A stretch of DNA of 64,000 nucleotides from Rhizobiales bacterium CCH3-A5 (GTDB lineage Bacteria > Pseudomonadota > Alphaproteobacteria > Rhizobiales > Beijerinckiaceae), in assembly GCA_001556025.1 (NCBI GenBank), contig LSIB01000136.1:248001-312000 (forward strand). The letters are read 5' to 3'. This document shows positions 42,092 through 51,335 of the stretch, in pieces. The translations under genes were made by a program, and so were the position numbers. How positions within the stretch are numbered: position 1 is the first letter of the stretch; every line of letters starts with the position of its first letter. Under the pieces are notes generated by a model. That model was given only the letters and a program-made list of their open reading frames with translations. It did no database searches and was not told where the DNA came from.

Positions 42092-43774
42092 TCATGCCGG
42101 TGCTTTTTCGTGGATCCAGCCGCGCAGCACCGCGACCGAGTCAGCCGGGTTCTGCGCGACCAGCCCGCCGATCTTCTCGACCGACTGGGCCTTGAGCTGG
42201 CCTTTGATCTGGGCGACGGCGAGCATCCGCTCGGAAGGAGCGTCCGCACTCAACTGAGCGATTTCGGCCGCGCTGGCGCCACCGCTGACGGAGGAAAAGC
42301 CGGCCGGATCGCCGGTGCCGCGCTCCTCGATCACCACCCGGCCCTCACGCATGAAGGACGGCATCGCCCGCGCCGGGACATCGCTGGCGAGCACCTGCTT
42401 GAGCAGCGGGCGCACCACGACCATCAGAACGATCAGGGTCAGGAGCGAGATGACGCCGAGTTCGGCGAAGCGGACGATATCCTCCTTGGTGAAGGACAAG
42501 AGCCGCTGCATCAGGCTCTGCTCGACGAGATCGGAAACGGCGGGCGGAGCTTCCGCGAAGCGCAGATTGACCACCTCGACCTTGTCGCCGCGCGCCTCGT
42601 CGAAGCCCATGGCGGTGCGCACGAGCTGGCCGATCCGCTCCAGCTCCTCGGGCGGACGGGGCGCATAGGCCATCTCGCCAGCCGGCGACCGGGTGTAGGC
42701 GCCGTCGACGAGCACGGCGACGGAGAGCTTCTTGATCCGCCCGCCTTCCAGCACCTCGGTGCGGGTCGTGCGCGAGATCTCGTAGTTCACCACTTCCTCG
42801 TTCTTGTTGGACGCGTCGCGGGGCGGCGTTGCGCCGCCCTGGCCGCCTTGCGCGCCCGGCAGCTCGTTGCCGACCGTAACCGCACCGTTCTGCTCAGTGG
42901 TGGTGGCGGCCTCGGTGCGGTTCTGGCTGGAGCGGACGACCCTGCTTTCGGGATCGAAGGTTTCCGAGCGGCTTTCGACCCGATTGGTGTCGAGCGCCGC
43001 CGACACCTGCACGCGCGCCCGGCCATGGCCGACCACGCTCGCGACGATGTCCTCGACCTGGGCCTTGACGCGCTTCTCGATCGCCTGCTGGCGCTCCTCG
43101 ACGCCAAGCCCTGCCATGCCCTGCTCGGCCTGCGCGCCGTCGGCCAGCAGCCGGCCGCGCTCATCGACGATCGAGACGCGCTCGGGCTTAAGCCCATCCA
43201 CCGCCGAGGCCACGAGGTGGCGCACGGCGCGAACCTGGGTCGCGTCCAGTTCGCCGGCCAGCTTGAGCGCGATCGAGGCGCGCGGCGGCTCGCGGTCGCG
43301 CTCGAACAGGCGCTTCTCCGGGATGACGAGATGGACGCGCGCCGCCTGCACCCGGCTGATCGAGCGGATGGTGCGCGAAAGCTCGCCCTCGAGCGCGCGC
43401 AGGTGGTTGATGTTCTGGACGAAGGATGTCGACGAGAAGGCGTCGCCCTTGTCGAAGATCTCGTAGCCGACGCCGCCGCCGGCCGGGATCCCCTTGCTGG
43501 CGAGGTCGAGCCGCAGGCGCGGCACCACGGTCTTGTCGACGAGGATGGTCTGGCCGTCGCCGCGCAGTTCGTATTTCACGCCGCGCGTATCGAGGTCCTT
43601 GAGAATCGCGCTGACGTCCTGATTGGACAATTCCGAGAACAGCACGCTCATCGAAGGCTTGGACATCTGCAGCATGACGAAGCCGAAGAAGCCGACGAGC
43701 GCGAGCGTCACCGCCAGCATGGCCGCCAGCCGGGCCGCGCCGAACTTACTGAACTGGTCGATGATGCCGCTCAC
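42092..43774 (-). CDS. fliF: Flagellar MS-ring protein FliF
   Basis: A 560-residue MS-ring protein. One helix near the N-terminus (AAMLAVTLALVGFFGFVML) leads to the ring-building motifs SVLFSELSNQDVSAILKDLD and QNINHLRALEGELSRTIRSI with VQAARVHLVIPE. A second helix (FAELGVISLLTLIVLMVVVRP) and a C-terminal FliG-binding tail (KIGGLVAQNPADSVAVLRGW) complete it. GTG 43774 gives the compact N-terminus of the family; ATG 43801 is possible. It is the first gene of the fliF-fliG-fliH-fliN-flbD operon, with a CtrA-like site upstream. Confidence 0.95.
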   Translation of the reverse strand: MSGIIDQFSKFGAARLAAMLAVTLALVGFFGFVMLQMSKPSMSVLFSELSNQDVSAILKDLDTRGVKYELRGDGQTILVDKTVVPRLRLDLASKGIPAGGGVGYEIFDKGDAFSSTSFVQNINHLRALEGELSRTIRSISRVQAARVHLVIPEKRLFERDREPPRASIALKLAGELDATQVRAVRHLVASAVDGLKPERVSIVDERGRLLADGAQAEQGMAGLGVEERQQAIEKRVKAQVEDIVASVVGHGRARVQVSAALDTNRVESRSETFDPESRVVRSSQNRTEAATTTEQNGAVTVGNELPGAQGGQGGATPPRDASNKNEEVVNYEISRTTRTEVLEGGRIKKLSVAVLVDGAYTRSPAGEMAYAPRPPEELERIGQLVRTAMGFDEARGDKVEVVNLRFAEAPPAVSDLVEQSLMQRLLSFTKEDIVRFAELGVISLLTLIVLMVVVRPLLKQVLASDVPARAMPSFMREGRVVIEERGTGDPAGFSSVSGGASAAEIAQLSADAPSERMLAVAQIKGQLKAQSVEKIGGLVAQNPADSVAVLRGWIHEKAPA

Positions 43775-43851
43775 GCCGCCATCCGTTCCACAAGACCGCA
43801 TGCGCCGCGCCGAGAGGCGGGCTCACTAGGCAAGTTTTTCCCGGTGCATGG

Positions 43852-43867
43852 TTAGCGTGGGGTTAAC
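43852..43867. promoter_or_regulatory. CtrA-like site upstream of fliF
   Basis: The plus strand reads TTAG, 7 bases, TTAAC: one mismatch from the TTAA-N7-TTAAC consensus. It lies 78-93 bases before the fliF start and after the sciP terminator, so it can act only on fliF. This is the best CtrA match in the window. Confidence 0.55.
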
Positions 43868-43903
43868 GAATTCGGGATTGGCCGAAATCAGGCGCGCAAA
43901 CGC

Positions 43904-43934
43904 AAAAAAGACGCCGGTCGGCATGACCGGCGTC
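43904..43934 (-). terminator. Rho-independent terminator of sciP
   Basis: GACGCCGGTC at 43910-43919 and GACCGGCGTC at 43925-43934 form a perfect 10-bp stem with a 5-base loop. On the minus strand it is followed by TTTTTT. It ends leftward transcription 27 bases after sciP. Confidence 0.9.
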
Positions 43935-43961
43935 TCGATGACGGCGAGAGATGGCGGCAGC

Positions 43962-44237
43962 CTACTGCCTGTAGTGCTGGATCCGGGTCGTGCGCAGGCC
44001 GGCCAGCCCGTGCTGGTCGATCGACATCTGCCAGCTCAGGAATTCATCGACCGTCAGCGTGTAGCGCTGGCAGGCCTCCTCCAGGCTGAGCAGCCCGCCG
44101 CGAACGGCGGCGACAACCTCGGCCTTGCGCCGGATGACCCAGCGGCGCGTATTCATAGGCGGCAGATCGGCGATCGTCAGCGGACTTCCGTCCGGACCGA
44201 TCACATACTTCACCCGCGGTCGCAAAGGCTCGGTCAT
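43962..44237 (-). CDS. sciP: CtrA inhibitor SciP (DUF1153)
   Basis: A 91-residue protein matching DUF1153/SciP throughout: VKYVIGPDGSPLTIADLPP, RRWVIRRKAEVVAAVRGG and the helix-turn-helix stretch LLSLEEACQRYTLTVDEF. SciP binds CtrA and blocks transcription activation of CtrA targets, including flagellar genes, late in the cell cycle of relatives. ATG 44237 is the family start. Its own terminator follows and a GANTC site lies about 75 bases upstream. Placement between flgD and fliF puts the inhibitor inside the regulon it controls. Confidence 0.93.
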   Translation of the reverse strand: MTEPLRPRVKYVIGPDGSPLTIADLPPMNTRRWVIRRKAEVVAAVRGGLLSLEEACQRYTLTVDEFLSWQMSIDQHGLAGLRTTRIQHYRQ

Positions 44238-44335
44238 GGTACACTCACACAACTCAACAGAGCTACTGAAAGTGAGCATAGGGACGGCGCTTTAAGATTT
44301 GGCTAAAACGAATCGGATGGCTGTCTGCATCGCGC

Positions 44336-45052
44336 TCAGAGGCTCGTCTGCGGGCGGACGACCGTCTTGACCTTGTCGATCGCGACGCTGATGCCGCCGA
44401 TCTTCAGGAACGGCGTCGAACCGGAGAGATCGACGCCGTCGACCACGCCCTTGATCTCGGTCTGGGCCGTGACCGCCGTGCCCGACACGTCCCTGGCGTC
44501 GATCGTGATCGTGTACTCGCCATCGGCAGCCTTGGTGCCGACCGAGGTGGTGCCGTCCCAGCGATAGGTCTGCTCGCCGGCGGCAAGCGTCGCGCCGGAA
44601 TAGGTCTGCACGACCGTGCCGGCCGCGTTCTTGATCGTGACATTGGCCGTCGCGCCGCGCGGCACGGTGACCTTCCATTCCGCCGCGCCGCCCTTGAGCT
44701 GGGCCGCCGCACCGTCGGCCGTGATGGTCGAGCCGATGAAGCTGACGGCGTTTGTCGTGGTCGTCGCCTTGTTGAGCGTCAGCAGCGAGGCCAGCGTATC
44801 GTTCGTCTTGAGCTGCTGCTCGACGCCGGCGAACTGCACGAGCTGCGCGGTGAACTGGTTGGTGTCGAGCGGATCGAGCGGGCTCTGGTTCTTGAGCTGC
44901 GTCGTTAGCAGGGTCAGGAACTGGTCGAAATTGTTCGCGATCGAGGTCGTGGTGCCCGAGACGGTCGTGCTGTTCGTCGTCGAAGCCGAACTGCCCGCAT
45001 TCTGGAAGCCCGCGACATTGGCGGTGCTGGATGTGGTGGTGGAAACGGCCAT
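44336..45052 (-). CDS. flgD: Flagellar hook assembly scaffold FlgD
   Basis: A 238-residue FlgD. The N-terminal export and capping region has FDQFLTLLTTQLKNQSPLDPLDTNQFTAQLVQFAGVEQQ, the family hallmark. The C-terminal half is the tudor/Fn3-like part with YRWDGTTSVGTKAADGEYTI. FlgD caps the growing hook and is not in the final structure. ATG 45052 follows CAGGAG. It lies 16 bases after fliK on the same strand. Confidence 0.94.
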   Translation of the reverse strand: MAVSTTTSSTANVAGFQNAGSSASTTNSTTVSGTTTSIANNFDQFLTLLTTQLKNQSPLDPLDTNQFTAQLVQFAGVEQQLKTNDTLASLLTLNKATTTTNAVSFIGSTITADGAAAQLKGGAAEWKVTVPRGATANVTIKNAAGTVVQTYSGATLAAGEQTYRWDGTTSVGTKAADGEYTITIDARDVSGTAVTAQTEIKGVVDGVDLSGSTPFLKIGGISVAIDKVKTVVRPQTSL

Positions 45053-45068
45053 GGCGTGCTCCTGCCCG

Positions 45069-46574
45069 TCAGATGCTGAGATCGACGCCGCCGAGCCTGA
45101 GCAGGCGGCGTGCGGGCGCGGCTTGCGCGGAGATGGCGATGTCCTCGCCGCCATCGGTGTCCTTGGGCTGGCGGGAGCGGCGCGGCGCGTCCTCGTCGTG
45201 CCGGCTCTGCCGGAAGCTGGACTGGTCAGACGGATCGCGCAGGCTGATCTCGACGCCGGCGTCGGACGGCTTCAGGCCTGCCTGCTCGAAGGCCCGCTCC
45301 AGCGTGCGCGCGTCGCGCTGCAGCATGTGCAGCGTCTCGACACGGTCGACGACGAGTTTTGCGGTGACCTCGCCCTTGTCGGAAATCTCCAGATTGACAT
45401 CGACGCGGCCCAATTCGGCAGGATCGAGCCGGATATCGAAGCGCTTCGAGCCCGCCAGCGCCTGCAGGCCGATCTCGAGCGGCACGACATGGATCGGCGT
45501 CGCCGGCCCGCTGGACTGGGTCTGCGCTCCGGTCGGCGTGCCTGGCGCGCCTTCTGTCGAAGCGGGAATGACGATGGCCGTCTCGGGCCGCGCCGCGCGC
45601 GTCTGCGCCAGGAAGGACAGGTCGATCGGCGCTTGCGGGCCCTGCGGCGCTTCGGCCGGCTTGCCCTCGCTGGGAGCCGCTTTCGCGGCCTCGGGAGCAT
45701 CCTTGGCCTTGGCGGCGGCGGCGACGATCTCGCCGAATTTGACGTCCGGCGTCGCGTCCTGCGCAGCGCTGGCGCGTGCGGCGAACGCAATCGAAACCTC
45801 TCCGGCGCGGGCGAGCCCGGGCGGCGGGGTCGCCGGGGCTGGCGCATTGGCCGGCTTGAGGCCTGCCGGCGTCTCCAGCGAGGTTTCATCACCCTTCGCC
45901 TCGCCCGTCGTCTCGGCAAAAGCCGGCGAGACGGCGGCGGCTGCGATCAGGATCGCGGCATCGAGCTGGGGAACGGCCTGCGAAACCGCGACAGGCGCAG
46001 GCTGAACCTCGGCCACGATGAGGGCCGTCGGATCAGGCTTGGCGGCATCCTGCGCGGGTTTATCGCCTGCGACGACGGGTTGGGCTTCGCCCTTCGCGGA
46101 TGCCTCGACGGACGCGCCGTCCGTCAGCGTCGTCACCGTACCCTCGACCGCTGCCGCAAGCGCTGCGAATACGCCGATCTCCGGCTTGGCTACCGTGATC
46201 GCAGTGGAGGCCGGGCCTGCGGCCTCGGAGCCGGCCGGCCTTGCTTCGGCCGTCGGCGCGTCGGTTTTGGCGACCCTGTCGTCCTTCGCCGGCTTGTCGG
46301 TCTTGTCGGTCGCGGTCGCCTCCACCCTTTCGGGTGAAGCGGTCTCGTCGGTCCGACGCGCCTCGCGGGTGCTGCGCGGATCGTCAGGCCGCTGTGTTTC
46401 GTCAGACCGCACGCGCTGCCTGTCGTCGCTTTCGCGCCGTGCCTGCGGCTCTCGAGCCGGCTCGGGCAGCGTGAACTCTTCGCTCGGGCGGCCACGATCG
46501 AACTCGGCCCGTCCGCGCCGGATCGGCGAAGGGTCGAGTGTGGCGGAGGCGAACGAGGAAGACTGAACCGACAT
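45069..46574 (-). CDS. fliK: Flagellar hook-length control protein FliK
   Basis: A 501-residue FliK. The first 340 residues are a Pro/Ala/Glu-rich, low-complexity ruler region, and the conserved C-terminal domain has PLEIGLQALAGSKRFDIRLDPAELGRVDVNLEI, VDRVETLHMLQRDARTLERAFEQAGL and a C-terminal polar tail. It measures hook length and switches export specificity. ATG 46574 is used; a possible sigma-54 promoter lies about 60 bases upstream. Confidence 0.88.
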   Translation of the reverse strand: MSVQSSSFASATLDPSPIRRGRAEFDRGRPSEEFTLPEPAREPQARRESDDRQRVRSDETQRPDDPRSTREARRTDETASPERVEATATDKTDKPAKDDRVAKTDAPTAEARPAGSEAAGPASTAITVAKPEIGVFAALAAAVEGTVTTLTDGASVEASAKGEAQPVVAGDKPAQDAAKPDPTALIVAEVQPAPVAVSQAVPQLDAAILIAAAAVSPAFAETTGEAKGDETSLETPAGLKPANAPAPATPPPGLARAGEVSIAFAARASAAQDATPDVKFGEIVAAAAKAKDAPEAAKAAPSEGKPAEAPQGPQAPIDLSFLAQTRAARPETAIVIPASTEGAPGTPTGAQTQSSGPATPIHVVPLEIGLQALAGSKRFDIRLDPAELGRVDVNLEISDKGEVTAKLVVDRVETLHMLQRDARTLERAFEQAGLKPSDAGVEISLRDPSDQSSFRQSRHDEDAPRRSRQPKDTDGGEDIAISAQAAPARRLLRLGGVDLSI

Positions 46575-46633
46575 CGTGCAATTCCGGAACGCGGGCGAAA
46601 CAAGACGGGCAAGACCGAGCCCTCACCGTGGCG

Positions 46634-46649
46634 AGCAAGTCCCACGCCA
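46634..46649 (-). promoter_or_regulatory. Possible sigma-54 promoter of fliK-flgD
   Basis: On the minus strand it reads TGGCGTGGGACTTGCT, close to TGGCACG-N4-TTGC with the essential GG and GC at the right spacing. It would start transcription about 50 bases before fliK. A sigma-54 activator (FlbD) is encoded 7 kb away, which makes the site plausible, but two positions deviate. Confidence 0.35.
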
Positions 46650-46820
46650 GCCGCAGAACGCCATGAATTCAGATGCTTGCCTTGATTTCGGCCATCGACG
46701 CACCGGCAAGATCGGCCGTTCCGGGCTGGCCCCCGGCAGGATTTGCCCAGCGCGCTGGCAGGCAGGCGGCAAAGCCGGTATAGAGCCGCGTCACACGCAG
46801 CCTGCGAACCCCACGCCACC

Positions 46821-48005
46821 ATGACCACAGCTCTCAACTCGCTCGACATCGCCAAGCCGCCATCGGCGACGCGCGTCGTCGCGGCGATGTCGGGCGGCGT
46901 CGATTCCTCGGTGGTGGCGGCGCTGCTGAAGCGCGAGGGCTACGACGTCGTCGGCGTCACGCTGCAGCTCTACGACCATGGCGCGGCGGTTCACCGAGCT
47001 GGAGCCTGCTGCGCCGGCCAGGACATTCACGATGCGCGCCGCGTCGCCGAGGCGATCGGCATCCCCCATTACGTGCTCGACTATGAGAGCCGCTTCCGAA
47101 ACGCCGTCATCGAGCGCTTCGCCGAGAGCTATCTCGCCGGCGAGACGCCGATCCCCTGCGTCGAGTGCAACCGCACCGTGAAGTTCCGCGATCTGCTCGG
47201 CATGGCGCAGGAACTCGGCGCGGATGCGCTGGCGACCGGGCATTACGTTGTCAGCAAGCCGGTCGAAAACGGCCGGCGCGGCCTGTTCCGCGCCGCAGAC
47301 CCCGCCCGCGACCAGAGCTATTTCCTCTATGCGACGACGCAGGCGCAGCTTGATCTGTTGCGCTTCCCGCTGGGCGGCATCGAGAAGGCAGAGACCCGCG
47401 CGCTCGCGGCCGAACTCGGCCTTGGCGTCGCCGACAAGCCCGACAGCCAGGACATCTGCTTCGTGCCGAACGGACGCTATGCCGATGTGATCGAGCGGCT
47501 GAAGCCCGGCGCTTCGCGCCCCGGCGAGATCGTCCATCTCGACGGCCGGGTGCTCGGCCGCCATGACGGCGTCCTGCGCTACACGGTTGGCCAGCGCAAG
47601 GGACTGGGCGTCAGCACGCCCGAGCCGCTTTATGTGCTGCGCCTCGACGCCGACATGGCCCGCGTCATCGTCGGCCCGCGCGAGGCGCTCGCCGTCCGCG
47701 AGGTCCGGCTACGCGACGTCAACTGGCTCGGCGACAACGAGCTCGACGCGCTCCCGGAGGCGGGGCTCGACGTTGCCGTGCGGGTGCGCTCGACACGGGC
47801 TCCGCGCGAGGCCCGGCTTTACCGCGACAGCGAGGGCCTGCGCATCGAGCTTGCCGGCGACGAGGAGGGCGTCTCGCCCGGCCAGGCCTGCGTGATCTAT
47901 GCCGATGCCACGGCCGGCGCGCGCGTGCTCGGCGGCGGCACCATCCTTCGCCCTGCCCTGCGCGGCGACGCGCTCCGCGCCGAGCCGGCTTTCGCTCCCC
48001 TCTAG
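46821..48005 (+). CDS. mnmA: tRNA 2-thiouridylase MnmA
   Basis: A 394-residue MnmA. The PP-loop is [16 protein letters not shown], the catalytic Cys residues are in [14 protein letters not shown] and [10 protein letters not shown], and [23 protein letters not shown] and RDQSYFLYA are typical. It thiolates U34 of tRNA-Lys, Glu and Gln using sulfur relayed from a desulfurase. ATG 46821 removes an upstream Ala/Arg reading that has no family match. The 246-base upstream spacer belongs to the divergent fliK control region. Confidence 0.95.
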   Translation: MTTALNSLDIAKPPSATRVVAAMSGGVDSSVVAALLKREGYDVVGVTLQLYDHGAAVHRAGACCAGQDIHDARRVAEAIGIPHYVLDYESRFRNAVIERFAESYLAGETPIPCVECNRTVKFRDLLGMAQELGADALATGHYVVSKPVENGRRGLFRAADPARDQSYFLYATTQAQLDLLRFPLGGIEKAETRALAAELGLGVADKPDSQDICFVPNGRYADVIERLKPGASRPGEIVHLDGRVLGRHDGVLRYTVGQRKGLGVSTPEPLYVLRLDADMARVIVGPREALAVREVRLRDVNWLGDNELDALPEAGLDVAVRVRSTRAPREARLYRDSEGLRIELAGDEEGVSPGQACVIYADATAGARVLGGGTILRPALRGDALRAEPAFAPL

Positions 48006-48035
48006 ACATTACGCACCGAGCCCGAGAGTCCCCCG

Positions 48036-48671
48036 ATGCCGGTCACCTATGATCTCGACGGCCAGAAGCGCGTCTATGCGACCTGGGCGAAGTTCTATGA
48101 CCGGATCTATCAGGGCCTGCTGGCGCGGCCGCAGCGCGAGGCGGTTGCCGCGGCCTGCGCCTGCGGCGACGACATCCTCGAGATCGGCGTCGGCACAGGG
48201 CTGACCCTGCCCTATTTCACGGCCGGAACACGCGTGCTCGGAGCCGACCTGTCCCTCGACATGCTGAAGGTCGCCAGCCGCAAGGTCGTCGCGCAGGGCT
48301 TGAGCCATGTGCGCGGCCTGATGGTGATGGACGCCTGCCGGCTCGGCTTCGAGCCCGAGCGTTTCGATGCGGTGACCGCGCAGTTCGTCATCACATTGGT
48401 GCCGGACCCCGAGCAGGCACTGGCAGAGATGGACCGCGTGCTCAAGCCCGGCGGCGAAATCGTCATCTCCAGCCGCCTCGTCGACGATGGCGGCATGCTC
48501 GCGCCGTTCTGGGCCGCCGTCGCGCCTCTCGCCAAGGCAGTTGGCTGGAGTTCGGACTTCAAGGTCTCGCGCCTGACCGGCTGGGCGGCGCAGACCGGCC
48601 GCTACGAGACGGTTCATGTCGGGCGCGGCTATTTCAAGGTGGTGCGGCTGAAAAAGCTCAGCTCAGCCTGA
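48036..48671 (+). CDS. pmtA: Phosphatidylethanolamine N-methyltransferase, PmtA type
   Basis: A 211-residue SAM methyltransferase. Motif I is ILEIGVGTGLTLPYF, followed by VLGADLSLDMLKVASRKV, FDAVTAQFVITLVPDPEQAL and LKPGGEIVISSRLVDDGG. The pattern and length match the Rhodobacter-like PmtA enzymes that methylate phosphatidylethanolamine to phosphatidylcholine. An assignment to ubiquinone-type methyltransferases is less likely. It follows mnmA by 30 bases and may be cotranscribed. Confidence 0.8.
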   Translation: MPVTYDLDGQKRVYATWAKFYDRIYQGLLARPQREAVAAACACGDDILEIGVGTGLTLPYFTAGTRVLGADLSLDMLKVASRKVVAQGLSHVRGLMVMDACRLGFEPERFDAVTAQFVITLVPDPEQALAEMDRVLKPGGEIVISSRLVDDGGMLAPFWAAVAPLAKAVGWSSDFKVSRLTGWAAQTGRYETVHVGRGYFKVVRLKKLSSA

Positions 48672-48741
48672 CGCGAAGCGACCAGCGCAACGCCGAGGCT
48701 TGACGAGCTAGCACCCCTCCCCCTATACCGCGCGCTCACGA

Positions 48742-48766
48742 CGGAACGCCGTTTTGCGGTGTTCCG
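48742..48766 (+). terminator. Hairpin between pmtA and the tRNA gene
   Basis: CGGAACGCCG at 48742-48751 and CGGTGTTCCG at 48757-48766 pair over 10 bp with one G-T, loop TTTTG. No U-run follows, so it is only a candidate terminator for pmtA. It ends 8 bases before the tRNA. Confidence 0.35.
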
Positions 48767-48774
48767 GTTGGTGG

Positions 48775-48851
48775 GGCGGGGTAGCTCAGTTGGTTAGAGC
48801 AGCGGAATCATAATCCGCGTGTCGGGGGTTCAAATCCCTCTCCCGCTACCA
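48775..48851 (+). tRNA. tRNA-Met (anticodon CAT), elongator type
   Basis: A 77-base cloverleaf with encoded CCA. The acceptor stem is GGCGGGG/TCCCGCT with G-T at both ends, the D arm contains AGTTGGTTA, the anticodon stem GCGGA/TCCGC encloses loop ATCATAA (CAT), and the T-arm has GGTTCAAAT. It lacks the initiator features, so elongator Met is preferred; a CAT-anticodon isoleucine tRNA cannot be fully excluded without identity elements. A TTTTTT run starts 3 bases after CCA. Confidence 0.93.
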
Positions 48852-48859
48852 GCCTTTTT

Positions 48860-50434
48860 TCAGCCGTTCACCACCTGCCGAGAGAAGCGCGCGACCGACT
48901 GGTCGAGCCGGCGCGCCGACGCGTCGACGCCGGCGGCTGCGTCCGAAACCTGCGCACTGTTCTCCATCGTTCGGGCCGTATCGCCGGCGACGAGGTCGAT
49001 CGCGGCCGCGACCTGCTCGGCTTCGCCGACCGCCCGGCCCAGCGACGCCAGCATCTGGCCGATGGCGGCGCTCTGCTGATCGACCGCGACGACGATGCCT
49101 TCGGCTGCGGCGACGATCGCCTCGGTCGATTTGCTGATGTTCATCACGGCACCGAGCGAACGCTCGGTCGCCCCGCGCACCTCCTCGATGCCGCGAGCGA
49201 TATCCTCTGTCGCCGCGCCGGTGCGCGCCGCCAGGCTCTTGACCTCGTTGGCGACGACGGCGAAGCCGCGCCCGGCCGGGCCTGCGCGGGCCGCCTCGAT
49301 GGTCGCATTCAGGGCCAGCAGATTGGTCTGCGCGGCGATCTCGCTGATCAGGTTGGAGACCTGCCCGATATCGCGAACGGCATCGGAGAGCTCGCCCTTG
49401 ATCATGATCGAGGCCTGGACGTCAGCTGCCGCCGTCTGCACAAGGCCCGTGGTCTTCTCGGCTTCACGCCGGATCAGCAGGATCGAATCGGTCAGCCCAA
49501 GCGAGCCGGCTTCGACCGAGGCGATGTCGGTCTTGGCCGCGGCCACCTTGGTCAGCACGCCGGCGAGATTGCCCTGCGAGCTGTCCGCGATCGACCGCAA
49601 CTGCTCTGCCGCGCTGTTCATCCGCGCGACCGAATCGGAGACCGATTGCAGAATGACGCCGACCTCGGAGCGGAACCCGTCAGCCTGTCTTTCGACCTCC
49701 TCGCGCCGTTGCTCCTCGTGCCTGGCCTGCGCCTGAGCCTCCGAGCCGAGCGACCGGGCGCTGATGATCGCCTGCACGCGATCGCGCACGAGTTGCGCCA
49801 TGTTGCGCAGCGAAACCAGCATCACCGAGCCGAGGATCGCCTGAAACAGCAGGTTCTCGACCACATGGTCCAGCGGCATGAAGCCGAACTGGACGATGCG
49901 CCCGAACAGGATCAGGCCGGCGAAAACAAGGGCCGCCGACGGCATGCTCGCCATCGTGAACGTGCCGGCGCAAATGAGGCCCGCCAGGATGCTGGCGATC
50001 AACACCTCCAGCTGCGGCGCGACGCCTGGATTGATCACGATCGGCAGGATCATCCATGGCAGCGCCAGCAGGCCTGAATCGATCAGGACGCGATCGACGA
50101 AGCGCGGCGGCGGCGGCTTGTTCCACCGGCGGGAGCGGGCCTGCCGCATCCGCACCGCGCCGAGCAGGCCGGTTGCGCCGACATAGGCGACCCAGAGCAG
50201 GGGAAACCACAGCCAGCCGTGAAAGATCGAAACGATGGCGATGACGAAGGCGGAGAGCACGTTGGCGATCAGGATCGGCGGCAGCACGCGCGCGAACATT
50301 TCGGCCTGGGCCGTTCGCAGATGCGCCGCGAGATCGGGCTCCAGAACCGGCAGGCCAAGCCTTCGGTTGACCCAGGCGTCGTAGCGCGACAGCAGGCTGG
50401 CGTGTGGCGTCGTCATATCGCCCGGATTCGTCAT
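48860..50434 (-). CDS. Methyl-accepting chemotaxis protein
   Basis: A 524-residue receptor. It has about five to six N-terminal hydrophobic helices (residues 50-215) and no large periplasmic sensor, so sensing is probably in the membrane or cytosol. The C-terminal signalling hairpin has the tip [40 protein letters not shown], which contacts CheA and CheW. No C-terminal pentapeptide for CheR docking is seen. Start ATG 50434 is used, with ATG 50416 as an alternative. It is not part of the che operon. Confidence 0.9.
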   Translation of the reverse strand: MTNPGDMTTPHASLLSRYDAWVNRRLGLPVLEPDLAAHLRTAQAEMFARVLPPILIANVLSAFVIAIVSIFHGWLWFPLLWVAYVGATGLLGAVRMRQARSRRWNKPPPPRFVDRVLIDSGLLALPWMILPIVINPGVAPQLEVLIASILAGLICAGTFTMASMPSAALVFAGLILFGRIVQFGFMPLDHVVENLLFQAILGSVMLVSLRNMAQLVRDRVQAIISARSLGSEAQAQARHEEQRREEVERQADGFRSEVGVILQSVSDSVARMNSAAEQLRSIADSSQGNLAGVLTKVAAAKTDIASVEAGSLGLTDSILLIRREAEKTTGLVQTAAADVQASIMIKGELSDAVRDIGQVSNLISEIAAQTNLLALNATIEAARAGPAGRGFAVVANEVKSLAARTGAATEDIARGIEEVRGATERSLGAVMNISKSTEAIVAAAEGIVVAVDQQSAAIGQMLASLGRAVGEAEQVAAAIDLVAGDTARTMENSAQVSDAAAGVDASARRLDQSVARFSRQVVNG

Positions 50435-50524
50435 GCCGGCGTCGGGCCTGTCCTGCTGAATAACAAGGCAGGGACGATGCGCCAGCCGCGTTACGTCGCG
50501 GTTAATGCTGCGTGCGGCGCACTC

Positions 50525-51238
50525 TCACGACCAGCCCGGCCGCCAATTCGCGAACTCGGCCTTGGTCTCGGCGTTGGCTGGATAGAGCCCGAAAATGCCC
50601 TGCCCCGCCCTGACGCGCTCGGCGACGAAGTCCTCATAGGCCGTCTGCTCATAGGCCTCTTCGGCGACCTCGTTGGCGATATGGGCCGGCACGCAGCAGA
50701 CGCCCTCGCCGTCACCCACCATGATGTCGCCGGGATAGACCGCGACGTCCCCGCAGGCGATCGGCGCATTGATGTCGAGCGCATGGTGGCGGATCAGGTT
50801 GGTCGGCGCGCTCGGCCGCTGGTGATAGGCCGGGATGGCGAGAGCGGCGATCTCGGGTGAATCGCGAAAACCGCCATCGGTGACGATGCCGGCGACGCCG
50901 CGCTGCATCAGCCGCGTCACCAGGATGCCGCCGGCCGAGGCCGCGCGCGCGTCCTTGCGTGAATCGATCACCATCACATGGCCGGGCGGGCAATCCTCGA
51001 CCGCGCGCCGCTGCGGGTGCTGCGTGCCCTCGAACATCCCCAGATGATCGAGGTCCTCCCGCGCCGGGATGTAGCGCAGGGTGAAGGCCTCGCCGACCAT
51101 GCTCTCGTCCTTCAGGCTCAGCGGCCGCACATCCTGGATGAAGACGTTGCGGAAACCGCGCTTGAACAGGGCCGTGGTCAGCGTCGCGGTCGAAACCCGC
51201 TTGAGTTTCTGGCGATTTTCGGGGGTGAGGATTGTCAT
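50525..51238 (-). CDS. RraA-like protein / 4-hydroxy-4-methyl-2-oxoglutarate-type aldolase
   Basis: A 237-residue protein of the RraA/aldolase fold. The conserved substrate region is GHVMVIDSRKDARAASAGGILVTRLMQRGVAGIVTDGGFRD, whose Gly-rich loop and final Arg-Asp match class II HMG/CHA aldolases, and the DIMVGDGEGVCCVPAHIANEV ending is typical. It probably cleaves a 4-hydroxy-2-oxo acid and is not a true RNase regulator, given its size and setting. ATG 51238 is preferred. It follows the Bug gene on the same strand. Confidence 0.85.
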   Translation of the reverse strand: MTILTPENRQKLKRVSTATLTTALFKRGFRNVFIQDVRPLSLKDESMVGEAFTLRYIPAREDLDHLGMFEGTQHPQRRAVEDCPPGHVMVIDSRKDARAASAGGILVTRLMQRGVAGIVTDGGFRDSPEIAALAIPAYHQRPSAPTNLIRHHALDINAPIACGDVAVYPGDIMVGDGEGVCCVPAHIANEVAEEAYEQTAYEDFVAERVRAGQGIFGLYPANAETKAEFANWRPGWS

Positions 51239-51321
51239 GATTTTGGGCGAGGCTCCTGCGAAGGGGCGAGCATGTCGTCGGCGTGAGACGGATGGCGTGG
51301 TGGTCGAGAACCGGAGCGGAG

Positions 51322-51335
51322 CGTACTCAAGTACG
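51322..51335. repeat. Short palindromic core inside the tctC-rraA spacer
   Basis: CGTACT and AGTACG flank CA in the 161-base spacer between the binding-protein gene and the RraA-like gene. The surrounding sequence looks like dispersed intergenic repeats that I recall from related genomes, but I could find no second copy in this window. Confidence 0.25.

Noticed and set aside
43962..44237. Small DUF1153 gene as a transposon helix-turn-helix protein
   Set aside because: The full-length match and the setting among CtrA-controlled genes fit SciP far better.
48775..48860. Integrative element attached at the tRNA gene
   Set aside because: No integrase lies next to the tRNA and no duplicate of its 3' end is seen downstream; the next gene is an ordinary chemoreceptor.
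50525..51238. True RNase E regulator RraA
   Set aside because: The longer size, the Arg-Asp aldolase motif and the carboxylate-catabolism neighbours favour an HMG/CHA-type aldolase.
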